44,285 nt of DNA, from contig PBGH01000019.1 of NCBI GenBank assembly GCA_002720055.1, forward strand, positions 27,336-71,620, in the 5' to 3' direction. The position numbers were made by a program, and so were the translations under genes. This DNA is from Methanobacteriota archaeon (GTDB taxonomy: Archaea > Thermoplasmatota > Poseidoniia > Poseidoniales > Thalassarchaeaceae). Below, piece after piece: positions 25,392 to 33,060 of this stretch (positions are counted from its first letter, which is position 1; each line of letters starts with the position of its first letter). Below the pieces are notes generated by a model, which saw nothing but the letters and a program-made list of their open reading frames with translations, was not told the DNA's origin and searched no databases.

Positions 25392-25746
25392 TGAAATCAC
25401 CATGGTCCTGGTGACTCGTGCAGATCTAAATCTGTCCAAGGGAAAATTAGCCGCTCAATGTGGCCATGCTATAATGGAATGCACGATTAGAGCGAAGAAG
25501 GAAGCTCCACGCAACCTAGATAGGTATAGGAGAGAAGGGGCCAGAAAGATCGTATGTAAAGTAGCAGATGCAGTATCGCTTCGAAAGGTAATGGCCCAAG
25601 CGAAGAAAGCCGGTTTGATCTGTTATTTAGTTGTAGACGCAGGACATACAGAAATTCCTGCAGGTACCGAGACTGTCGTTGGCATAGGTCCAGGGCCAAG
25701 AAGCGAAGTAGACAAAATAACAGGTCAGCTACCTTTGGTGAGCTAA
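25372..25746 (+). CDS. pth2: Peptidyl-tRNA hydrolase, archaeal/eukaryotic type (Pth2)
   Basis: Pth2 recycles tRNA from peptidyl-tRNA dropped by ribosomes. The family pattern is complete: LVTRADLNLSKGKLAAQCGHAIME, then EGARKIVCKV, VVDAGHTEIPAGTETVVGIGPGP and a closing DKITGQLPLV. Length (124 aa) is normal. GTG 25372 overlaps the ECF gene by 20 nt and gives the usual few residues before the first strand; ATG 25402 would begin right at the strand. The overlap suggests co-transcription with the transporter genes. The stop is followed by a 717-nt stretch without a protein gene. Confidence 0.93.
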   Translation: MKLPPTDEITMVLVTRADLNLSKGKLAAQCGHAIMECTIRAKKEAPRNLDRYRREGARKIVCKVADAVSLRKVMAQAKKAGLICYLVVDAGHTEIPAGTETVVGIGPGPRSEVDKITGQLPLVS

Positions 25747-25783
25747 TAGAGACTAAAAATTAATTACAACGCTAAGCTAAGGG

Positions 25784-26370
25784 AAAAAACAGGGCCGAAA
25801 TTCAGGTGGGAGCAACAGGGGGTTCCGCACATGGGGGAGCTTCCCCCCCTGTTAACTCCGCAGGGTCCGGTTCTCCCGGGCCCGAAGGCCCGGGATTCCC
25901 CGGGTTAGATGACTCCGGAACTTCATGCTCTTCCTTTGTCATTTTCCGACTCTTGAGAGATCTCCCTCTCTTTCGCCGCATCCGTATCTGGTACTTCGTC
26001 TCCGATTTTCCTTTTACGTCTCGATACTGGCTTCTCCACGAGTCTCCTCGCTCTTGTTGCCCAGTGTTTCCCTAAGTTTCCGTCCCTTTCGTTGCCTCCA
26101 GTTTTCTCCACTTATTTTCCCACTAATGTGACCCAGGATTGTTTTCCTCACCCTACGCACATGTATCTCTTCAGCTAATTACTCGCTCTCCCCTTCGTTT
26201 CCTCCGGTTTGTCCGATTAAATCGCCGCAGCCTTCACGCCCACAGACGTTCCAGCTTTTTCCCGATTTCTTTTCAGATATCGGTTCAACCGCCTCGGTTT
26301 TGAGGCTAGGTTATTGTGGCCCGCGAGTCGCGCCGAAGCGCCCTCACACCACTCCCCCGGAGCGGCAAGA
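25784..26370 (-). ncRNA. Candidate structured non-coding RNA (~590 nt), family unknown
   Basis: No convincing protein frame covers the 717 nt between pth2 and the beta-propeller gene. Several features favour a minus-strand RNA. A TATA-like ATGTTTATGA (26391-26400) lies about 25 nt before the proposed 5' end. Two stems are capped by UUCG on that strand: 26330-26333 with 26338-26341, extended by GAG/CTC and by GTGG (26349-26352) with 26316-26319; and an 8-bp CCCGGGCC stem, 25875-25882 with 25887-25894. A GCCTC/GAGGC hairpin spans 26291-26306. A 9-bp AACAGGGGG stem joins 25814-25822 to 25845-25853. A T6 run (25784-25789) could end transcription. The middle is purine-rich on this strand. I found no RNase P or SRP core motifs. 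Boundaries are estimates. Confidence 0.5.
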
Positions 26371-26463
26371 AATACAGGGTCATGCACGGCTCATAAACAT
26401 TTCGTCAATTTAGCCGCAGTTCACTGGAAATAAGGGTCCAAAAGAGTATTTTTCCACTGCAAA

Positions 26464-27561
26464 TTAACCTCCTCGCAGCCTTCGTATTTTCTTTCTAAGA
26501 TTTCGAGTCTCCTGATCTTCTCCCGATCCTTCCGAATACTCGATAATTCTACGCCGAAGAACATCTTTTTCGATTAAGTAAACCATTCCTGAGCTATCTC
26601 CTATGCAAAGGTGATCCATTGAGCCAAATGAAGCTCCTACTACAGAGTCATGAAGAATCTCAATTTTTTTGGTACCATCTAACTGATCTAAGAGTCGGAT
26701 TACCGATTTTCCATTACAAGAGAACGTCCAAATTCCACTTTCTCCTTCTATAGCCGGGCCAAAGCATAACGACTGGAAAGAATTTCCAGTTTCGATAGAC
26801 CAAGAACCTAACTTATCCCCGACAGCCAATAGTCCGGACTCAAGTGCGACAACCCACTCATTAAGATAGTCAATAGATACAACCGATGACTTATGAATTT
26901 CATAATTCTGAACTCTCTGTTCGGAAATTACTGAGAGCGCGCCATTACTATGACCAAGAACTACTACCCCATCTCCGTCACCCTTTCCAACGGTGACAGG
27001 TGAATCCACCTGATCAGATGAGAAATATTCTACGGCTCCATCATTGTTGACAGTCCCGTAACCACAAATTGGTCTACTTAGTCCAAACAAAGAACCATGT
27101 TGGAAACCATCCAAAGACCAAGCCCTACCCTTTATCGGAATCCTCAACACTATTTCTCCCGAGTTATTTATTCTCCAAATACATCCTTCAGAATAATCTT
27201 GTATTTCGAAGTTGTATACTGAACTAGAGGCCCAAACTCCTTCTTCATCATAGAAAACAAAATCACTTGATCCTTCTAGATCAACACTCCACAATAATTC
27301 TCCAGAATCAATTTCGACTGAATGAATCTTATTCGATTCACTGAATACTATTTTTCCTTCCGAAAAGTCATACTTCGAACAAGGACCTTCAAATTTGACT
27401 TTCCACTTTTGTAAACCGCTAGAAACACTCCAACACAACAATTCTCCCGCCTTCGATCCTGCTACAAGAAAACCCTCGGCAACACCAACAAAGACACAAC
27501 TCGAATCTACTTCTCTGACAAAGGAAGATAATTGCTCGAGACTTGAAAACTGTCTAGACAT
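26464..27561 (-). CDS. PQQ/WD-like beta-propeller protein
   Basis: The 365-aa cytoplasmic protein (no signal peptide) is made of repeated four-strand blades with PQQ-like endings, such as GELLCWSVSSGLQKWKVKF and SGELLWSVDLEG, plus WD-like ones such as VLGHSNGALSVIS and CIGDSSGMVYLIE. It ends in a charged tail (RNLRKKIRRLRGG) that might contact nucleic acid or acidic partners. Such propellers are scaffolds; no catalytic site is evident. It begins with ATG 27561, 30 nt after the M32 peptidase stop, so it probably shares that transcript. The function is unknown. Confidence 0.75.
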   Translation of the reverse strand: MSRQFSSLEQLSSFVREVDSSCVFVGVAEGFLVAGSKAGELLCWSVSSGLQKWKVKFEGPCSKYDFSEGKIVFSESNKIHSVEIDSGELLWSVDLEGSSDFVFYDEEGVWASSSVYNFEIQDYSEGCIWRINNSGEIVLRIPIKGRAWSLDGFQHGSLFGLSRPICGYGTVNNDGAVEYFSSDQVDSPVTVGKGDGDGVVVLGHSNGALSVISEQRVQNYEIHKSSVVSIDYLNEWVVALESGLLAVGDKLGSWSIETGNSFQSLCFGPAIEGESGIWTFSCNGKSVIRLLDQLDGTKKIEILHDSVVGASFGSMDHLCIGDSSGMVYLIEKDVLRRRIIEYSEGSGEDQETRNLRKKIRRLRGG

Positions 27562-27591
27562 GATTTGCCACCTTCTCGAGCTAATACTTTC

Positions 27592-29094
27592 TCAAGCAAC
27601 AACTCCATACAGTCTTTCCACTTTAGAACTAAGATATTCAATAAATGCTCTTGGAGAAGGAGCGGAACCCGTCGCTTCTTCAATTAGTTCCGCTGGTTCA
27701 AGTACGCTTCCTCTTGTGTGTATATTTGTTCTCATCCAACTCAATAGCTTAGAGAAATCTCCTGTTTTAATGTCTCCATCGTAATCGGGAAGATCATTTT
27801 TCGCAGCTTCTAGAAGTTGAGCTGCATACAGATTTCCAAGAGTATATGTAGGAAAATATCCTATTGCACCCATGGACCAATGGATATCTTGAAGGACTCC
27901 AAGAGAACGATTAGTGGGCTTAATTCCTAAGAATTGATCGTACATATGGTCCCAAGCATCCGGTAACTCATCTACTTCCAGGTTTCCAGAAATCATCTCT
28001 TTTTCGATTTCATACCTTATCATAATGTGCATATTATATGTCGCTTCATCAGCATCTACTCTGATTAGTCCAGGTTTAACAAGATTAACTGCCTGCCAGA
28101 GATCTTCCGCCTCAACCCCTTCCATATTCTCTGGAAAGAACTTATTCCATAGTGGGAGTGACCACTGACAGAACTCCAAAGATCTACCTACTTGATTCTC
28201 CCAAAGACGACTCTGGCTTTCATGAATACCTAGACCGTTTGCCTTTCCGGCAGGCTGGAAATCTAGATTCCTCGGCCTCCCTTGCTCATAAGTTCCATGA
28301 CCTGTTTCGTGCATCGATCCGAAAAGAGAACCAAATGGATCTTCGAGATTATATCGTGTAGTCCACCGGACATCATCAGGATTCGGACCTCCACAGAAAG
28401 GATGTGTCGATTTATCTCTTCTTCCTGAATCGAAATCAAAACCTATTGCTTCAGAAATACTCTGGCTTAGCTGTTCCTGAGCTCCTATGTCCCAAGAACT
28501 TTGAACTAACCATGACAAATCTGGCTCATTTCCTTCTTCCACCACCGCTTTAATTAGAGGGGCAACATTATCTCTGAGGCCAGAGAAAAGAGGGTCCAAT
28601 CTTTTCACACTAAGGCCACTCTCATACAGATCTAGAAGAGCATCATATCTTTCCTCTTCATATCCATAAAATTCAGACCTCATCCGGGCATGCTCAATTG
28701 ATTTAGCTAGATCGTCTCGAAAAATTGAGAAATCATCCTTCGCCCGAGCTTCAGTCCAAGAAACCAATGACTCAGATCGATGTTTTGCCATTTCCTCAAC
28801 AAAATCAATAGGCAATTTTGTCGCTCTGTCATAAGCTTGTCTAGTCAATCTCAGATTAGCTAGCTGGACATCATCCAAATCTCCATTGCATTCCAACTCT
28901 TCTAGTATGGAACCAATTTTCGAATCAGTAATTCTTTCATGGCCAGTTTTTGAGACCCATGCGAGTTGCTCAGCTCTAATCGGTGCTCCACTAGGCGGCA
29001 TCATTACCTCTTGATCCCAACTAAGCAAGCTACCAATCTGGCCTATAATTTCAATATCCTTCAGTCTCCTAAGTAACTCTTCGTAAGCATTCAC
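27592..29094 (-). CDS. M32-family metallocarboxypeptidase (Taq-like)
   Basis: A zinc carboxypeptidase that trims residues from peptide C-termini. The zinc site HETGH (near residue 262) is within GSMHETGHGTYEQG. A downstream Glu in GIHESQSRLWENQVGRS supplies the third ligand. HPFCGGPNPDDVRWTTRY before it and the GYFPTYTLGNLYAAQL segment near the C-terminus are M32 hallmarks. Length, 500 aa, is as expected. It starts with GTG 29094. No signal peptide is seen, so it acts in the cytoplasm, fitting a peptide-consuming heterotroph. The beta-propeller gene follows on the same strand, and the ferritin-like gene diverges from it. Confidence 0.93.
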   Translation of the reverse strand: MNAYEELLRRLKDIEIIGQIGSLLSWDQEVMMPPSGAPIRAEQLAWVSKTGHERITDSKIGSILEELECNGDLDDVQLANLRLTRQAYDRATKLPIDFVEEMAKHRSESLVSWTEARAKDDFSIFRDDLAKSIEHARMRSEFYGYEEERYDALLDLYESGLSVKRLDPLFSGLRDNVAPLIKAVVEEGNEPDLSWLVQSSWDIGAQEQLSQSISEAIGFDFDSGRRDKSTHPFCGGPNPDDVRWTTRYNLEDPFGSLFGSMHETGHGTYEQGRPRNLDFQPAGKANGLGIHESQSRLWENQVGRSLEFCQWSLPLWNKFFPENMEGVEAEDLWQAVNLVKPGLIRVDADEATYNMHIMIRYEIEKEMISGNLEVDELPDAWDHMYDQFLGIKPTNRSLGVLQDIHWSMGAIGYFPTYTLGNLYAAQLLEAAKNDLPDYDGDIKTGDFSKLLSWMRTNIHTRGSVLEPAELIEEATGSAPSPRAFIEYLSSKVERLYGVVA

Positions 29095-29151
29095 ACCCCT
29101 CGCACACGGGACCTAGACACATATGTATCGGATGACAAAGAATAAACAATA

Positions 29152-29181
29152 CAAAGCGAGCGTTCAAAGCACTCGCCTTTG
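29152..29181 (+). promoter_or_regulatory. Imperfect inverted repeat before the ferritin-like gene
   Basis: CAAAGCGAG (29152-29160) and CTCGCCTTTG (29172-29181) are inverted copies with one bulged base. They end 12 nt before ATG 29194. A direct repeat GTTCAAA (from 29162 and from 29181) overlaps it. An operator or leader hairpin controlling the ferritin-like gene is plausible; an iron regulator would be the first guess. Confidence 0.4.
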
Positions 29182-29193
29182 TTCAAAATATTG

Positions 29194-29625
29194 ATGGATA
29201 GTATCGCAAACGAGAATTTGGTTGAAGCACTGAACAAAGCACTAGCATGGGAGTTACGTGCAATCGCTATGTATGCACATTATTCTGCTTATGTCTCGGG
29301 AATTCACAGACTTCATCTTGCTAACCATTTCAGTAACGAGGTCAGTGAGTCCGTGATGCATGCTTCCACTGTTCGTTCTGCTATCGTTAAACTTGATGGA
29401 GTTGCGATAACAAAGAGGGACAAAACAGAAATCGTTCATACCTCAAGTTTCAAAGAAATGCTCTCAGAGGCATTTGAGACAGAAAAGAAGGCTGCCGAAA
29501 CTTATGCCGAAATATTACCTCTGGTAAAGGCAATTGGAGATACTGAGCTTTTTGATGCATTAGAAGTTGTATATTTCGATGAACAGAGGTCTGTAGAGGA
29601 ACTGAGAATGATGCTTAAGGAATAA
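29194..29625 (+). CDS. Ferritin-like/bacterioferritin-type protein
   Basis: The 143-aa protein has the helical pattern of the ferritin-like superfamily. NKALAWELRAIAMYAHYSAYV provides the first Glu, NEVSESVMHASTV the second helix, and FETEKKAAETYAEILP and VVYFDEQRSVEELR the third and fourth. In bacterioferritins helices 2 and 4 carry ExxH. Here helix 2 has Glu four rather than three residues before His, and helix 4 has Ser where His is expected (EQRS). The di-iron site may therefore be altered, or this may be a distinct subgroup. Iron storage or oxidative-stress protection is inferred from fold. ATG 29194 is preferred to an upstream TTG at 29179, which overlaps the inverted repeat. Confidence 0.75.
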   Translation: MDSIANENLVEALNKALAWELRAIAMYAHYSAYVSGIHRLHLANHFSNEVSESVMHASTVRSAIVKLDGVAITKRDKTEIVHTSSFKEMLSEAFETEKKAAETYAEILPLVKAIGDTELFDALEVVYFDEQRSVEELRMMLKE

Positions 29626-29691
29626 TTCCATCCGTTCGTGAACAATCAGTGATACGAACCATTGATTCAATAATCCTCTGTCGTACGTTAC

Positions 29692-31248
29692 GTGCCACGC
29701 AATGACATAGGTCCAAGTGTACCGGTCTCAGACCGTATACTCCTACATCTTTGGGAGCAAGACCACCAGGCGGATCATTACATAGTATCCGGACATGTTA
29801 CTCGATCAGGTATAGCCGAATCTTGTGCAATGCACCCTCCAAACGTATCTAGAGCAATGAGGAAACTATCATCAGATGGATTGATTTCGCAGCATACTAG
29901 GACGGTTAGAGGAGATAATCGTAGACAGAAAACATGGCAGTTAACCGATGATGGCAGAGATGCTATTCTGGAAAGAATTTCCGAATTAAGGTCTATCCAA
30001 GTATTGATTAGATCAAAGGAAGGAAAAATACTCGAAATTAGAGCAGATGAGGCTGCAGACAAACTCAGAGCGGGACTCAGTCTTTTGCAAGTACTAATGC
30101 ATGCTCAACATGAAGGGGCACTTAACTTCGGAGATATCCGCTTTGGAGCACTCGTTAGTAAGGAAGAGCAAGACCCTCCTCCGGGATCTCTTTCCATCCT
30201 TTCAGGAGCTCACTCAACTTATCACACCAAGCCGCCAAAAACTAGAATCGTTCACGGAAGAAAGAAAGAGAAGGATATAATCAAAAATTGGTATGAATCC
30301 AATATCCCACTATTCTCTCTTTCTGGAATAGCTGGTTGTGGAAAGACTACTCTAGTTTCAGATTGTATTGAGGACCTGTTGAAGTCTGACATCAGCCTCG
30401 AAGCGATGTATTACCCATGTCAGCCCTGGGACTCTCAATTGGGAATCGCAACCAGTCTTCTACATAGGATTGGGATTACCGAGGAATCGGGAGACCCGTA
30501 CAACGTGCTCGCAACTTTACCATACAAACCAGCCGCTCGATTGGATATCGACTCCTTCAGGAGAAGACTCTGCGCTCATTTGCTCGATGAAAAATCAATA
30601 CTTGACTCTCCTAATTCCAGTGATGATAATTCTAAATTATTAGTAATTCTAGATGATGTTCACAATATTGGGAGCACGGGAGACCATTTTTTCGGCGCAC
30701 TTCTACAAGTCTCAGAGGCAACTCAGTTGAGACTACTTCTGATTTCTAGAGCCACTCTAGCCTTCTACGATAGAAGAGATGTCCATACAAGAAAAAGAGT
30801 CCAGGAACTAGTCCTATCTGGCTTGTCAGTAGAAGAAATAGGAAAATGGCTAGAGGGGATGGAAATTTCTGAATACGCCCAAGCAGAGGAAATCCACAGA
30901 GTTACAGGCGGGCACCCTCTAGCCATGGAGCTAATGGAGATATATGGCAAAACCATCCACGAAGACTGGCTACGCTTCCTGGATCAAGAGATCCTTCAGG
31001 TTCTTCCGGAAGACCATCGAGAGATTCTTTCGACTCTTGCTGTATCAGACAGGCCTGTACCCTGGGCAGATCTAGCTAAAGCATCTGGAGTCGGTGGCCC
31101 CCCACCAGATTTACTAATCGAGAGAGGACTAATGCTGGAAATAGAAGAAGGAATGTGGTTACATGAGGCTCTCAGATCTCGACTTCTAAGAGAGGTGGGG
31201 AATCCACGAGAAGAAAGATTGAATAAATTAAGGAAATCTAAATCTTAG
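29692..31248 (+). CDS. Winged-helix STAND-type ATPase (predicted transcription regulator)
   Basis: Residues 1 to about 105 form a MarR-like winged helix (SGIAESCAMHPPNVSRAMRK recognition region, then KTWQLTDDGRDAI). An NTPase follows with Walker A GIAGCGKTTL (about 212-221), Walker B LLVILDDVHN (about 318), a sensor-like LLLISRA and the STAND/AP-ATPase GGHPLAMEL motif. A C-terminal wHTH-like segment (LSTLAVSDRPVPWADLAKAS) ends the 518-aa protein. STAND proteins are ligand-triggered switches, usually with a C-terminal sensor of repeats; none is present here, so what it senses is unclear. The GTG start is 66 nt after the ferritin-like gene on the same strand. Its stop overlaps the convergent thioredoxin gene. 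Confidence 0.82.
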   Translation: MPRNDIGPSVPVSDRILLHLWEQDHQADHYIVSGHVTRSGIAESCAMHPPNVSRAMRKLSSDGLISQHTRTVRGDNRRQKTWQLTDDGRDAILERISELRSIQVLIRSKEGKILEIRADEAADKLRAGLSLLQVLMHAQHEGALNFGDIRFGALVSKEEQDPPPGSLSILSGAHSTYHTKPPKTRIVHGRKKEKDIIKNWYESNIPLFSLSGIAGCGKTTLVSDCIEDLLKSDISLEAMYYPCQPWDSQLGIATSLLHRIGITEESGDPYNVLATLPYKPAARLDIDSFRRRLCAHLLDEKSILDSPNSSDDNSKLLVILDDVHNIGSTGDHFFGALLQVSEATQLRLLLISRATLAFYDRRDVHTRKRVQELVLSGLSVEEIGKWLEGMEISEYAQAEEIHRVTGGHPLAMELMEIYGKTIHEDWLRFLDQEILQVLPEDHREILSTLAVSDRPVPWADLAKASGVGGPPPDLLIERGLMLEIEEGMWLHEALRSRLLREVGNPREERLNKLRKSKS

Positions 31249-31562
31249 CTCATATGTCTATCTAACCAGGAATCCATAGACTGCTTGGGCATGGCCCCAG
31301 TCATTCTGTCTACTACCTCACCGTCTCTAAAAAGAATCAATGCAGGAATACCACGAATACCAAATCTCCCAGAGGTTAGTGGATTGACATCAGTGTTTAC
31401 CTTTGCAATCGTAATCTCTCTTTCTTCAGCTATCTGTGAGAGTACAGGGGCAACCATTCTGCATGGGCCACACCAGGGTGCCCAGAAATCTGCTAACACC
31501 CATTCGCTACTCTTTGTTGTCATATCGAAGTCCGAATCCGCTACGTCTACAACCTTTCCCAT
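31245..31562 (-). CDS. Thioredoxin
   Basis: A compact thioredoxin of 105 aa with the active site WAPWCGPC near residues 26-33, the cis-Pro segment GIRGIPALILFRDGEVVDR and a typical helical end (MDSWLDRHM). It reduces protein disulfides in the cytoplasm. ATG 31562 is chosen; an in-frame TTG three codons upstream is less likely. The gene is single on its strand, its stop overlapping the STAND gene by 4 nt, and it diverges from rpe. Confidence 0.93.
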   Translation of the reverse strand: MGKVVDVADSDFDMTTKSSEWVLADFWAPWCGPCRMVAPVLSQIAEEREITIAKVNTDVNPLTSGRFGIRGIPALILFRDGEVVDRMTGAMPKQSMDSWLDRHMS

Positions 31563-31670
31563 CGAAACCAACGATAGCCCTCTACCCTATCAACTATTGT
31601 GTATTATACGACATCACTACCATAGGAGGAATTGAGAACCTAACCCCCCGCCGTGACAACGAGGGAGTGT

Positions 31671-32345
31671 ATGGAGATAACGCCGAGCATACTTACCGCA
31701 GACTTCTGTAGACTAGGAGAAACAATCGAGGAGGCAGTAGATGCTGGCATAAAATGGCTGCATATGGATGTAATGGATGGTAACTGGGTCACCAATCGCA
31801 CCATCACCTTTGGACCAGCTTTAGTTAGATCTGTCAGAGAAAGAGTAGGCAATGACATAATCATAGATTGTCATCTCATGATCACTAACGCGGAAGAAAC
31901 TTGGCATCAATTCGTAGACGCAGGAGCTGATATGGTAATTGCGCATTTCGAAGCTGTTCAAGACTTTCCAAGTCTAATTACTAGTATAAGAGAATCAGGT
32001 ACTAAGGTGGGCTGTGTGCTTAATCCTGATACTCCCGCAGAACTAGTTTTCGATTTGCTACCTGAACTTGATTTGGTACTAGTGATGTCAGTAGTACCCG
32101 GTAAGGGTGGCCAATCATTCATGCCAGAAGTAGAAGGAAAAGTTAGACTATTTAGATCAGAGATAAACAAGCAGATTCAGACAGGAGGAAGAGAAACAAA
32201 ACTAATGATTGATGGAGGGGTAAAGGATTACAATGCTAAACTAGTTGCAGACTGGGGTGTAGATATTGCGGTAGTGGGTTCAGGACTTATCAATAATCAA
32301 GCATCGATCAGAGAAAATCTGGAATCAATTACAAGGGCCCTCTAA
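31671..32345 (+). CDS. rpe: Ribulose-phosphate 3-epimerase
   Basis: Interconverts ribulose-5-P and xylulose-5-P in the pentose phosphate pathway. From ATG 31671 the protein begins with the canonical MEITPSILTADFCRLG. Metal and catalytic motifs follow: HMDVMDG, DCHLMI, VMSVVPGKGGQSF and the phosphate-binding MIDGGV near the end. Its 224-aa length is typical. A GGGAG element lies just upstream of this ATG; an in-frame GTG 31653 would add six atypical residues. The gene is uncommon in archaea generally. Confidence 0.94.
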   Translation: MEITPSILTADFCRLGETIEEAVDAGIKWLHMDVMDGNWVTNRTITFGPALVRSVRERVGNDIIIDCHLMITNAEETWHQFVDAGADMVIAHFEAVQDFPSLITSIRESGTKVGCVLNPDTPAELVFDLLPELDLVLVMSVVPGKGGQSFMPEVEGKVRLFRSEINKQIQTGGRETKLMIDGGVKDYNAKLVADWGVDIAVVGSGLINNQASIRENLESITRAL

Positions 32346-32351
32346 CTGTAG

Positions 32352-32358
32352 TTTATAT
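32352..32358 (+). promoter_or_regulatory. TATA box for bolA-grx (leaderless start)
   Basis: TTTATAT begins 7 nt after the rpe stop and is centred 26 nt before ATG 32381. That spacing predicts transcription starting at the start codon itself. It would give bolA, the glutaredoxin and perhaps the EamA gene their own promoter. Confidence 0.6.
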
Positions 32359-32380
32359 CTATCAGATTACTCCAACATAT

Positions 32381-32704
32381 ATGGTAACTGCGGATTGGAT
32401 GGAGCAGGAGGTACTCAAAGTAGTCCCCGATGCGATTGTGGAGGTTTCCGATTTGCACGGTTCAGGGGACCATTTCCATGTCAGAGTAATTTCACAGAGC
32501 TACGATGGGGTAATGCCTCTACAACGGCAGAAACCAATCCTCAATCACTTCAAGAAGCATATAGAGGAAAATACAGTTCATGCATTAGATTTGAAGTGTA
32601 TGACTCCAAAGCAAGCTGAAGACTCTACAAATACCGCTTTTGACCCACACGGTCAAGAGCAGGAGTTCTATGGGGTACATATTCGCAGACAAGTGAGGGA
32701 TTAA
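32381..32704 (+). CDS. bolA: BolA-family protein
   Basis: The 107-aa protein shows the BolA core IVEVSDLHGSGDHFHVRVIS, with the conserved His residues that can ligate a shared 2Fe-2S cluster, and HALDLKCMTPKQ near the end. BolA proteins pair with monothiol glutaredoxins in Fe-S trafficking or iron signalling, and the CGFS glutaredoxin gene follows after only 5 nt. ATG 32381 agrees with the leaderless promoter; the alternative ATG 32399 is less consistent with it. The C-terminal extension (EFYGVHIRRQVRD) is not part of the usual core. Confidence 0.9.
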   Translation: MVTADWMEQEVLKVVPDAIVEVSDLHGSGDHFHVRVISQSYDGVMPLQRQKPILNHFKKHIEENTVHALDLKCMTPKQAEDSTNTAFDPHGQEQEFYGVHIRRQVRD

Positions 32705-32709
32705 GAAAA

Positions 32710-33051
32710 ATGAGTTTTGATTGGACACCAGAAGAGCTTCAAGAAGTAGTAGAAGAGAACCAGATTGTAATTTTCATGAAGGGGACTCCGGATCAACCGC
32801 AATGCGGATTTTCAGCTAGGGGTGCTCAGGTGATCAGTATGGTAGCCAATGAACTTGGAATGGAAACATTTGCGAGCGTCAACGTCCTTTCCGATCCAAG
32901 AGCTAGACCTGCGTTGAAAGAATGGTCGGACTTCCCTACAATTCCCCAGATCTTTGTCAAAGGAGAATTAATTGGCGGTTCCGACATCGCTCTCGAGATG
33001 TATCAATCCGGTGATCTTCAGCGGATTCTTTCGGAAGACAATGGCGAGTGA
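32710..33051 (+). CDS. Monothiol CGFS glutaredoxin (Grx4/GrxD type)
   Basis: The defining signature is FMKGTPDQPQCGFSARG, with a single active-site Cys. The glutathione- and cluster-binding segments FPTIPQIFVKGELIGGSDI follow. Its 113-aa length is typical. CGFS glutaredoxins hold a bridging 2Fe-2S cluster with glutathione or a similar thiol and exchange it with BolA, encoded directly upstream. Most archaea lack glutathione, so the thiol used here is an open question. The EamA gene follows 9 nt later. Confidence 0.92.
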   Translation: MSFDWTPEELQEVVEENQIVIFMKGTPDQPQCGFSARGAQVISMVANELGMETFASVNVLSDPRARPALKEWSDFPTIPQIFVKGELIGGSDIALEMYQSGDLQRILSEDNGE

Positions 33052-33060
33052 GGCATTTTG

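Noticed and set aside
25806..26111. Short frames in the pth2-propeller gap (89 aa plus strand, 62 aa minus strand)
   Set aside because: Low-complexity translations (Gly/Pro/Ser; Arg/Lys/Glu) over hairpins, with no start context. The RNA explanation fits better.
25784..26370. Identification of the candidate RNA as RNase P RNA or SRP RNA
   Set aside because: I looked for the RNase P CR-I/CR-V core and the SRP helix 8 motif on both strands and found only loose purine-rich resemblances. A covariance-model search is needed before naming it.
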